Shown here: positions 1-5,864 of the stretch, in pieces
Position numbering within the stretch: position 1 is the stretch's first letter
Layout: the number at the start of each line of letters is the position of its first letter
From: Thermoflexales bacterium
Lineage (GTDB): Bacteria > Chloroflexota > Anaerolineae > J036 > Brachytrichaceae
Reading direction: 5' to 3'
Assembly: GCA_017998555.1 (NCBI GenBank)
Contig: JAGOCU010000101.1
Location: 1 to 7,423 of the forward strand
DNA length: 7,423 bases
The notes under the pieces: generated by a model
What the model saw: the letters and a program-made list of their open reading frames with translations, nothing else
Database searches by the model: none
Told to the model about the DNA's origin: nothing
Position numbers and translations under genes: made by a program

Positions 1-452
1 GATTGGTTTTCGTTGCGGCCGAAGTACGACAGAAGCATCGCCGCCGTGGCGGGCCCGCAGTTGTTGAACGTCTGCTGCTCAAAGCGGAAGCCCCGCAAGA
101 GGGCTGTCTTCAGAGGCGCATAGGTCGGCGCGGGCAGCGGCGTCCGGGTCGGGGACGGCGGGCGGGTCGGGGCCTGCGTCACCGGGGGAGCGTCCGTCGG
201 AACGACGGCCAGGGGCGGACGCCCCGGCGGCGCATCGGTTGCGGTGGCGGGCGGTGGCGTGGGCGTATCGGTTGGTTCAAAGACTTCGGCAACCCGCGCC
301 GAGTCGGGCGTGACCGCGGGCGCAAAGTCGGTTGGCGCGGGGGGGCGTGGTGTCGGCGGATCGATCAACGCTTGCAGACGGCCGCAGCCCGCCAGGCTCA
401 GCGCCACCGCCAGCCCGCACATCGCCCGCGCTTTCCGCGCATTTCCAAACAC
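1..452 (-). CDS. Lipoprotein with C39-like cysteine peptidase domain (3' part outside the window)
   Basis: The minus strand is open from a GTG at 452-450 to the left edge, giving 150 codons without a stop. The N-terminus has a basic stretch (R6, K7, R9), a hydrophobic stretch, and a lipobox LAGC with the lipidated Cys at residue 23, so the product should be exported and membrane-anchored. Residues 31-113 are a Pro/Thr/Ala-rich linker. The domain then begins with QQTFNNCGPATAAMLLSYFG. By analogy with papain-fold C39 peptidases, C132 would be the nucleophile and Q126, six residues before it, the oxyanion-hole Gln. The expected His and Asp lie beyond the edge. The GTG is preferred over the in-frame ATG at codon 11 because it supplies the basic n-region of the signal peptide. 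Substrate unknown; it could also be a non-proteolytic relative (amidase or transglutaminase-like). It is divergent from the coiled-coil gene. Confidence 0.75.
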   Translation of the reverse strand, partial: MFGNARKARAMCGLAVALSLAGCGRLQALIDPPTPRPPAPTDFAPAVTPDSARVAEVFEPTDTPTPPPATATDAPPGRPPLAVVPTDAPPVTQAPTRPPSPTRTPLPAPTYAPLKTALLRGFRFEQQTFNNCGPATAAMLLSYFGRNENQ

Positions 453-459
453 AACAAAG

Positions 460-465
460 AGTATA
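460..465 (-). promoter_or_regulatory. Possible -10 box for the C39 lipoprotein gene (leaderless start)
   Basis: On the minus strand TATACT (465 to 460) is followed by seven bases and then the GTG start at 452. Transcription would therefore begin at or next to the start codon. No Shine-Dalgarno sequence precedes this GTG, which fits a leaderless mRNA. The hexamer 17 bases upstream (CGGGTG) is a poor -35 box, so the call is weak. Confidence 0.3.
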
Positions 466-525
466 GGCGGACGGGCATCCCCCACCCGCCGGCTGCCCGC
501 CGCGAACCGAACGATTGCCTGCGCC

Positions 526-554
526 TTGTCAATTCGAGGGCGTCATGCTAAATT
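526..554 (+). promoter_or_regulatory. Promoter for the coiled-coil gene
   Basis: TTGTCA at 526-531 and TAAATT at 549-554 are separated by exactly 17 bases. A TG one base before the -10 box (546-547) makes it an extended -10 promoter of the housekeeping sigma type. The expected transcription start is near 561, giving a leader of about 90 nt before the ATG at 652. This is the best promoter match in the window and probably drives the coiled-coil gene and perhaps the Ig-domain genes downstream. Confidence 0.55.
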
Positions 555-606
555 ACGTGCGGTGCGCGACCCCACAGGTCGGGTCTCATGTCATTAAGCC
601 GCACGT
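555..606 (+). other. Inverted repeat in the leader of the coiled-coil gene
   Basis: ACGTGCGG at 555-562 is perfectly complementary to CCGCACGT at 599-606. Inside it GACCC (568-572) can pair with GGGTC (581-585). If transcription starts a little upstream of 555 the leader RNA could fold into a two-tier stem. If it starts near 561, most of the left arm is lost and the repeat would matter only as DNA. It matches no riboswitch that I recognise. Confidence 0.3.
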
Positions 607-640
607 TATCTCGACTGGATTTTTCCGACAAGACTCTCCC

Positions 641-645
641 GGAGG
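641..645 (+). promoter_or_regulatory. Shine-Dalgarno site of the coiled-coil gene
   Basis: GGAGG lies six bases before the ATG at 652 and fixes this start. It is the only clear ribosome binding site of the four genes in the window. Confidence 0.8.
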
Positions 646-651
646 CAAACA

Positions 652-3600
652 ATGAATCTCGGCTTCAATTGGAACGCGGTTCCGCAGTGGATATGGTGGC
701 TGATGATTGGGACGCTCGGCGCGCTCATCATGCTCGCCATCGACATCGTCGTGCTCGGGCGCTGGCGGCGCGCCCAGGCATCAAAGAAGCTCGCTGAGTA
801 CGAGTCCCAGATCACCACATTCGCCAGCGAAAAAACCAGTCTGAACGCCGCGCTGAACCAGTCTCAGACCGAGGCCAAACAGCGCCTCGATCTGGCCGCG
901 GCGCGCGACAAAGAAAATGCGGACCTCAAGGCCCAGATCGGGAATCTCCGCGCGGAACTTGATACGGGCGCAAAATCCCGGTTGTCTTTTCAGAGTGATG
1001 TTCAGACCAAGGACGGCTTGATTGCCGATCTCAAGGCCCAGATGGGCCGGCTGCAGGCTGAACTGACCTCCGAGAAAGGCAAAGGCGCGAACTTCGCCGC
1101 GGAGATCGGGAAGCTCAGCGCAGCGGCTGGCGCGGGTGCGGCTGTGAGCAAATCCCTTGAGTCCGATAAGGCAAAACTCGTTGCCGATCTGGAAGCCACC
1201 CGCAAGGCGCGCATCACCGCTGATGCCGAACTGAGCGGGCTGAAGGCCGAGCTCGCGGGACTTCGGGCAAAGCTCGAAGGCGAGCGGAACCAACTCCAGA
1301 CCGACTTGAAAGCCTCCCTGGATGCGCGGGCGGCCGCAGAAGCAGAGGCCAACGCGCACAAAACCAACTTCGAGGCGCAGCTCGCGGAGTTTCACGTTGC
1401 CAGGCGAAATGCGGTGGCGCTGGATACGACAGTCAAGGCGAAGGACGCTGAAGCTGGCGATCTGCAGGCCAAACTGACCGCCGCTCTGAAAGAACGCGCC
1501 GCGCTTGAAGCGGGGTTGCTCGGGCGTGACAAGGAACTGGGCGAACTCAAAGTCAGAATCGGCGGACTGCAGGCCGACCTGGATAAGGCAAACGCCGCGC
1601 ATTCGAACGTGGCGTCCGATGTCGTCAAATTCAGCGCCGGCGCAGCGGCAGCCGCGGCGCTGGCGAACACGCTTCAGGGCGAAACCGCGGAGCTCAAGGC
1701 AAAACACGCAGCGGTACAGGCCGATCTGGATGCCACGGCCAAAGCCAGGGCCGATCTGGACGCCCAACTCAAAGCGGCCCTCGCCGAGAACGGCGGACTG
1801 CGGGCCAAGCTGGATGCCACCCTGGCGGCCACGGCACGCATGGCGCCCGTTGAGGAAATCGAGGGATTCAAGGCGCGCATCAGCGCGCTCGAGACCGAAG
1901 TGGCAGCGGCCAAAGCAGCGCGCGCGGAGGCCGAGGCGCAGAGCCAGGTCTTCGCCGCCGACGCCGGCATGTGGCGGACGATGGAACAGGAACGGGCCAG
2001 CCAGATCGAGTCAGAGGCCGTCACCCGGGCGGCATTTCTCGGCGAGTTCGATGAGAAGAACGCCCGGCTCGGCACCGCGCAGGCGGATGCCGGCATGTGG
2101 CGCACCAAGTTCGACGAGACCAACGCTGTCGCGGCCGACCTGGAGGCCGCAAGCAACGAAGCCAGCGGCCGTTTCCTGATCGCGCAGGCTGACGCCGGGA
2201 TGTGGCGCGTGCGGGCCGAGGAGCTTGAGAGCGAGAAAGCTGGCCTCGAAGAAGCAGGCAATCTGTCAAGCGGCCAGTTCCAGATCGCTCAAGCGGACGC
2301 CGGGATGTGGCGCGTGCGGGCCGAGGAGCTTGAGAGCGAGAAGGCCAGCCTCGAAGAAGCAGGCAATCTGTCAAGCGGCCAGTTCCAGATCGCTCAAGCG
2401 GACGCCGGGATGTGGCGGGTGAGGGCGGAGGAGCTCGCGACCGAAAAGGCCAGCCTCGAAGAGGCGGGAAATGAAACCAGCGGCCAGTTCCAGACTGCTC
2501 AAGCAAACGCCGGGATGTGGCGGGTGCGGGCCGAGGAGCTCGAGAGCGAGAAGGCCAGGCTCGAGGAGGTCGGCAATGAGACCAGCGGCCAGTTCCAGAC
2601 TGCTCAAGCCAATGCCGGGATGTGGCGCGTGCGGGCTGAGGAGCTCGAGAGCGAAAAAGCCAGCGTCACGGAATCCGCCGATGACGCGAGCGCTCGCTTG
2701 CATATCGCCGCCGCCGACGCTGGCATGTGGCGGACACGGGCTGAGGAACTGGAAAACCTGAACATGAGCCTCGAACAAAGCGGCAACGCGGCAAGCGCCC
2801 AGCTACAAGTCGCCGTCGCCGACGCCGCCATGTGGCGGACACGGGCTGAGGAGTTGGAGACTGACAAGGCCGGCCTGGAGCAAAGCGGCAGCGCGGCAAG
2901 CGCCCAACTCCAGATTGCCGTCGCCGATGCGGCGATGTGGCGAACCCGGGCTGAGGAACTGGAATCTGACAAGACCGCCCTCGAACAGACCGGAAGCAAC
3001 GCGACCGCGCAACTGCAGGTCGCCATCGCGGATGCCGCCATGTGGCGGACCAAAGCGGAGGCAGTGGTCGAAGCGCCCGCCGCGCTGTTGTCGAGCGCTC
3101 CGGCTGAAACAACGCCGGCGGCCCGCGAACTCGACACGTTGAACCTCAAATACGACGCCCTCCGATCCGAGCTGAACAAGGTCAACGAGGACCGGGCCCG
3201 CCTTGGCCACGAGTTGGCGGAAGCCCGCAGCGCCCACGATTCGGATGTGAGTGAAGTGCGCGTGCTGGTTCCAGCGCTGAAGGCCCAGTTGGATGCCGCC
3301 ACCCAGCGCATGGCGGTCCTCCAGGCCGATCTCGATGACGACGACGAAGAGCGCGATGAACTCAAGGCCCAAATCGACGCCTTGCGGGCCGAATTGAATG
3401 CGCGGCCCGCGCCGGCCCCGCTCGCACTCGCGGCGGCCGCGGCCGGCGTGGCCGCCGGGGCCGGTGTTGCGGCAGGCATCACAGCCACTCCCGCCGTCGC
3501 CGCCGTGCCGGTTGTCAAGCCGCCCACGGCAAAAACTCCCCGAGTCGCACTGGCCGCGCTCAGCGCCGATGGCGCCAAGACTTACACCACCTCCTGCCCG

Positions 3601-4029
3601 CAGCACTTGTCGGATGTCAAGGGCATCGGGACGGTGTGGGAGGGGCGCCTGTACGCCGCGGGGATTGGCACCTACTGGGAACTGGCCCAAATCACGAAAG
3701 ACGAGCTCGTCAAGATCCTGCAACCGTCGAGTCTGCAGATGAAGCGCTTCGATCATGCCGCCATCACCGCGGATGCGCTGCGTCTGGCCAGTGAAACCGA
3801 CAGCAAGGGCCGGGCCTGGGATTCAAACCAGCCCGACGACTTCGAGCCGATCGAGGGTCTTGGCTTCACATACGAGAAGCGCCTCTACGATGCGGGCATC
3901 TGCACCTATGCGGCGCTCATCCAGGCCAGCGACGAGCGGCTCGAAGAGATCTGCCATCCCGGAAAGATCCGCAAGCCCGACTACGCCAGTTGGCGCGCTC
4001 AGGCGCGCCAACTGATGGCGAAGAAGTAG
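652..4029 (+). CDS. Membrane-anchored long coiled-coil protein with 35-residue MWR repeats and two C-terminal HhH-like domains
   Basis: 1125 residues. Residues 14-36 are a membrane helix followed by RWRR, which predicts that the next part is cytoplasmic. Residues ~40-915 are Ala/Glu/Lys/Leu-rich heptad coiled coil. Its middle (residues ~437-805) has eleven MWR motifs, at 440, 482 and then every 35 residues to 797. Residues 919-955 are a Pro/Ala/Gly/Val linker whose 924-943 part is hydrophobic enough to be a second membrane helix. The C-terminus has two helix-hairpin-helix-like units of the DUF4332 style: GIG at 991-993 with RLYAAGI, and GLG at 1069-1071 with RLYDAGI. The tail SWRAQARQL also fits that family. 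HhH units usually bind DNA without sequence specificity or mediate protein contacts; no catalytic residues are seen. Function unknown: a scaffold or DNA-membrane tether is inference. Start set by GGAGG at 641-645; stop TAG; 67 bases to the next gene. Confidence 0.85.
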   Translation: MNLGFNWNAVPQWIWWLMIGTLGALIMLAIDIVVLGRWRRAQASKKLAEYESQITTFASEKTSLNAALNQSQTEAKQRLDLAAARDKENADLKAQIGNLRAELDTGAKSRLSFQSDVQTKDGLIADLKAQMGRLQAELTSEKGKGANFAAEIGKLSAAAGAGAAVSKSLESDKAKLVADLEATRKARITADAELSGLKAELAGLRAKLEGERNQLQTDLKASLDARAAAEAEANAHKTNFEAQLAEFHVARRNAVALDTTVKAKDAEAGDLQAKLTAALKERAALEAGLLGRDKELGELKVRIGGLQADLDKANAAHSNVASDVVKFSAGAAAAAALANTLQGETAELKAKHAAVQADLDATAKARADLDAQLKAALAENGGLRAKLDATLAATARMAPVEEIEGFKARISALETEVAAAKAARAEAEAQSQVFAADAGMWRTMEQERASQIESEAVTRAAFLGEFDEKNARLGTAQADAGMWRTKFDETNAVAADLEAASNEASGRFLIAQADAGMWRVRAEELESEKAGLEEAGNLSSGQFQIAQADAGMWRVRAEELESEKASLEEAGNLSSGQFQIAQADAGMWRVRAEELATEKASLEEAGNETSGQFQTAQANAGMWRVRAEELESEKARLEEVGNETSGQFQTAQANAGMWRVRAEELESEKASVTESADDASARLHIAAADAGMWRTRAEELENLNMSLEQSGNAASAQLQVAVADAAMWRTRAEELETDKAGLEQSGSAASAQLQIAVADAAMWRTRAEELESDKTALEQTGSNATAQLQVAIADAAMWRTKAEAVVEAPAALLSSAPAETTPAARELDTLNLKYDALRSELNKVNEDRARLGHELAEARSAHDSDVSEVRVLVPALKAQLDAATQRMAVLQADLDDDDEERDELKAQIDALRAELNARPAPAPLALAAAAAGVAAGAGVAAGITATPAVAAVPVVKPPTAKTPRVALAALSADGAKTYTTSCPQHLSDVKGIGTVWEGRLYAAGIGTYWELAQITKDELVKILQPSSLQMKRFDHAAITADALRLASETDSKGRAWDSNQPDDFEPIEGLGFTYEKRLYDAGICTYAALIQASDERLEEICHPGKIRKPDYASWRAQARQLMAKK
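1018..1812 (+). repeat. Diverged internal duplication in the N-terminal coiled coil
   Basis: Residues 123-208 (nt 1018-1275) resemble residues 295-387 (nt 1534-1812). Shared landmarks in order are a GxLQA(E/D)L segment, K(L/F)SA followed by an Ala/Gly-rich stretch, ADL(E/D)AT.KAR and GLRAKL. The second copy is seven residues longer before ADLDAT, i.e. exactly one heptad. A further DLKAQ(I/M)G..(R/Q)AEL match lies at residue 91, 35 residues before the one at 126. Low-complexity composition inflates such matches, so homology is moderately supported. Confidence 0.45.
1960..3063 (+). repeat. Coding 105-bp tandem repeat (35-residue MWR coiled-coil units)
   Basis: Units start at the Asp/Asn codon of (D/N)A(G/A)MWR. 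A divergent first unit (1960-2085) is 126 bp. Nine full units of exactly 105 bp run from 2086 to 3030, and a tenth is partial from 3031. The consensus core is MWR(V/T)RAEELE followed by a K..LE segment, a Gly/Asn-containing step and a (S/A)(G/A)QxQ.A segment. The 35-residue period equals five heptads and the 42-residue exception equals six, so the coiled-coil register is kept throughout. In that register Trp and two Leu occupy one core position and Ala, Lys, Gly and Phe/Leu the other. Units 2191-2505 resemble each other most; units after 2700 form a second subgroup (MWRTRAEELE with QSG). Confidence 0.95.
2191..2400 (+). repeat. Near-identical adjacent pair of 105-bp units
   Basis: By direct comparison, 2191-2295 and 2296-2400 differ at three of 105 positions, changing one residue (Gly to Ser after the Lys-Ala step). 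This is far closer than any other pair in the array and indicates a recent unit duplication or gene conversion. Confidence 0.9.
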
Positions 4030-4051
4030 TCCTGCATCCTGTCCCAGTCCC

Positions 4052-4085
4052 TTCCGGCCCCGGGCGCATCCCGGGGCCGGAATTT
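4052..4085 (+). terminator. 13-bp GC-rich hairpin between the coiled-coil gene and the first Ig-domain gene
   Basis: Arms 4052-4064 and 4070-4082 are perfect complements around a five-base loop (CGCAT). The stem is followed only by TTT, so it is at best a weak Rho-independent terminator. It could instead attenuate read-through, block 3' decay of the upstream message, or influence initiation at the ATG 14 bases further on. The stem sits 22 bases after the TAG of the upstream gene. Confidence 0.5.
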
Positions 4086-4096
4086 GCCCAACCAAC

Positions 4097-5662
4097 ATGA
4101 GCGACACCAACAAGAAGAGCGGCGGCTCCGCCCGCGCTTCATCCCCCGCCCAGGCGGCCGACCCGGCGAAAAAAGACGCCGGCGGGGCAAAGGGCGCGGC
4201 TGCCGCCGACGGTCCGGGCAAATTCTGGGTGAACTGGTTCGATCCGCGCGCGCTGGCGGTGTTGGGTGTGCTGCTGATTGCGTTGTGCTGCGTCGCCGCC
4301 GTCATTGCCCTGTGGGCCAACAACGCCGCGCAGCCGGTCGCCATCACCCGGCCGGCCGCCGGCGCCGCGCTGGAGGTTGGCAAACTCGGCGATGTCGAAG
4401 GCACCGCCGCGCCGGGGGCGCAAATCAAGCTCTTTGACGGTTCGACCCCGCTGGGGGAAGCCCGCGCCGACTCGAGCGGGCGCTGGAACTTTGGTCTGCC
4501 CGCCGGCCTGTCAGCCGGCGGACACACACTTCGGGCAGACGCGCTTGACGCCGGCAACAGGCTGACCTCGGCCACAGTTGCCTGGACCCTGATTGACCCG
4601 TCCGCCATCGCCCGCGCGACGGAGAAACCGACGATCTCAGCGCCTACCGCCCTGCCGCCCACCCCCGTTCCTCCGACGCCGGCGCCGCCGGCCTTGCTCG
4701 CGCCCACGTTTGGCGTATTGCCCGGCATCTTTCCGCCGGCGAATCCCTTGAAAGAGGCGCCGGCCGGGGTCAAAGGCGCCGCCTATGAGACGGTCACCGA
4801 ACTCGCGGGCACGGCCGGCCCCAGTGCCCGGGTGCGCCTGTTTGACAGCGACAAGGTGATTGGAGAGACCACTGCCGACGCCAGGGGCAATTGGTCCATC
4901 AAGATCGCCACTCCGTTTGCCCTCGGTCCCCATTCAATCACCGCAGCCGCCGTTGAGGGCGCGGCGATTGGCCCGCGCAGCGTCCGGCTGGACTTCACGC
5001 TTGTGCCCGCCCAGGCCGCCGCGGTGGCGCCGACCACGCCGGCTGAGCCGACGAAATCCCCAGAGCCAACCAAGGCAATCGAGCCGACAAAGGCAGTCAC
5101 CGCCGCTCTGCCCGTCCCGGCTGCCACCTTGGCCCCAACCAAGGCGCCTGAATCGACAATCGCGCCCACAGCCACCGTCGCGGCGACCAAGGCGGCGCCG
5201 AGCGTTGCCCCCACCGCTGCCGTTGCGGCAACCAAGGCGCCCGAGGCGACAAGGGTGGCCCCGACCATTGCGCCCACCGCCACCGTCGCGGCAACAAAAG
5301 CCCCCGAGGCGACCCGGTCCGCAATCACCGCGACAGCCACGACCACGGTGGCGGCGACCAGGCCTGCCGAGGCGACAAAGGCGCCAGCGACCGCAACGCC
5401 CACGGTGATCGCAACCAGGCCGCCTGCTGCCGCTGCGACGGCGACCGCGGCGCCAACGCAATCGGCCGAGGCGACCAAGGTCCTCGCGCAAGCGGCGACG
5501 GCAGCGCCGACGAAGGCGCCAGCGGCGACGCCAACACCACGGGTGCTGCTGGGGGTTACTGGAGACCCGCCTGAAGGAGCATCGTCACTGCCGATCGTGC
5601 TGGGCGCCGCGGCTGTGCTTGCGCTGGCGGCGATGGCCCTGACCCGCAGACGAATTCGATAA
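4097..5662 (+). CDS. Surface protein with two Ig-like domains, Pro/Thr/Ala stalk and membrane anchors at both ends
   Basis: 521 residues. Residues 1-41 are a basic, low-complexity, probably cytoplasmic tail. KFWVNWFDPRALAVLG (42-57) leads into a membrane helix (~52-73) containing a CC pair (64-65). Ig-like domain 1 (~80-167) has the pattern GTAAPGA...DG...GEARAD..GRW of bacterial Ig-like (Big-type) repeats. A Pro-rich linker (183-203) and FGVLPGIF precede Ig-like domain 2 (~205-304; GETTADARGNW). Residues ~311-490 are a Pro/Thr/Ala/Lys stalk with an irregular 21-residue repeat, a likely site for O-glycans. Residues 498-516 are a hydrophobic helix ending TRRRIR, which predicts a cytoplasmic tail. 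Both ends would be inside with the middle exposed outside. No LPxTG sortase motif. No Shine-Dalgarno precedes the ATG; start chosen because it gives the whole basic tail and matches the paralogue downstream. Probable role: adhesion, envelope structure or ligand binding; undetermined. Confidence 0.85.
   Translation: MSDTNKKSGGSARASSPAQAADPAKKDAGGAKGAAAADGPGKFWVNWFDPRALAVLGVLLIALCCVAAVIALWANNAAQPVAITRPAAGAALEVGKLGDVEGTAAPGAQIKLFDGSTPLGEARADSSGRWNFGLPAGLSAGGHTLRADALDAGNRLTSATVAWTLIDPSAIARATEKPTISAPTALPPTPVPPTPAPPALLAPTFGVLPGIFPPANPLKEAPAGVKGAAYETVTELAGTAGPSARVRLFDSDKVIGETTADARGNWSIKIATPFALGPHSITAAAVEGAAIGPRSVRLDFTLVPAQAAAVAPTTPAEPTKSPEPTKAIEPTKAVTAALPVPAATLAPTKAPESTIAPTATVAATKAAPSVAPTAAVAATKAPEATRVAPTIAPTATVAATKAPEATRSAITATATTTVAATRPAEATKAPATATPTVIATRPPAAAATATAAPTQSAEATKVLAQAATAAPTKAPAATPTPRVLLGVTGDPPEGASSLPIVLGAAAVLALAAMALTRRRIR
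5160..5420 (+). repeat. Degenerate coding minisatellite of the Pro/Thr/Ala stalk
   Basis: The motif VAAT(K/R) recurs at residues 361, 376, 397 and 418, i.e. at spacings of 15, 21 and 21 residues. It is flanked by AP(T/E)AT-type segments. The unit reads roughly VAATKAPEAT plus a Thr/Ala/Pro run. The copies have drifted in sequence and length, unlike the strict 105-bp array in the coiled-coil gene. Confidence 0.7.
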
Positions 5663-5864
5663 AGACCGCCCGCGGCTGCCGAACTGGCGAGACAAATCCC
5701 GAGCCGCGCGGGTCGCATCGAGATGCAGGGAATGCAGCGTATTACGACTATAGACACGCGCGTGCTGATCCATTACTGGACGCCAACGACTCGCCCGATC
5801 GCGCACACAATTATGCTCAGCCCCGGGATTTCCCCAGGGCTGGGCTTCACCCCCATCAACTGAA
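5663..5864. other. Intergenic spacer between the two Ig-domain paralogues
   Basis: The 202 bases hold no credible gene. AT-containing patches (TATAGA at 5749-5754, TATGCT near 5812) resemble -10 boxes, but neither has an acceptable -35 hexamer 16-18 bases upstream. A short palindromic step GCATC-GA-GATGC lies around 5715-5726. CGCGGCT after the stop codon can pair with AGCCGCG near 5701, but with a long loop and no T-tract, so no terminator is called. Confidence 0.4.
5818..5842 (+). promoter_or_regulatory. Hairpin just upstream of the second Ig-domain gene
   Basis: CAGCCC (5818-5823) pairs with GGGCTG (5837-5842). Inside, GGG (5825-5827) pairs with CCC (5832-5834) around an ATTT loop. It ends 22 bases before the ATG at 5865. 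No Shine-Dalgarno sequence lies between it and the ATG. The layout parallels the hairpin before the first paralogue. Confidence 0.35.

Noticed and set aside
3..597. Plus-strand open frames of 182 and 117 codons
   Set aside because: They lie opposite the C39 lipoprotein gene and are Arg/Gly-rich shadow translations without a ribosome site; the minus-strand reading has a signal peptide, lipobox and catalytic motif.
2086..3030. CRISPR-like array
   Set aside because: The 105-bp units are contiguous, coding and without unique spacers, and keep the reading frame exactly.
781..3756. Several long minus-strand and alternate-frame open frames inside the coiled-coil gene
   Set aside because: Long antisense frames are expected in GC-rich, repeat-coding DNA. 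Their products are Arg/Ser/Pro-rich and their periodicity simply mirrors the 105-bp repeat.
4278..4295. Lipobox reading of the Cys pair in the first Ig-domain protein's membrane helix
   Set aside because: Residues before each Cys (IALC, ALCC) do not fit the lipobox small-residue rule at -1, and the Cys lies in the middle of the helix.
3823..4773. 316-codon minus-strand frame spanning two plus-strand genes
   Set aside because: It crosses the gene boundary and the hairpin and has no recognisable domain; both plus-strand readings have clear domains.
5668..5710. Terminator after the first Ig-domain gene
   Set aside because: The complementary arms are imperfect beyond seven bases, the loop is over 20 bases, and no T-tract follows.
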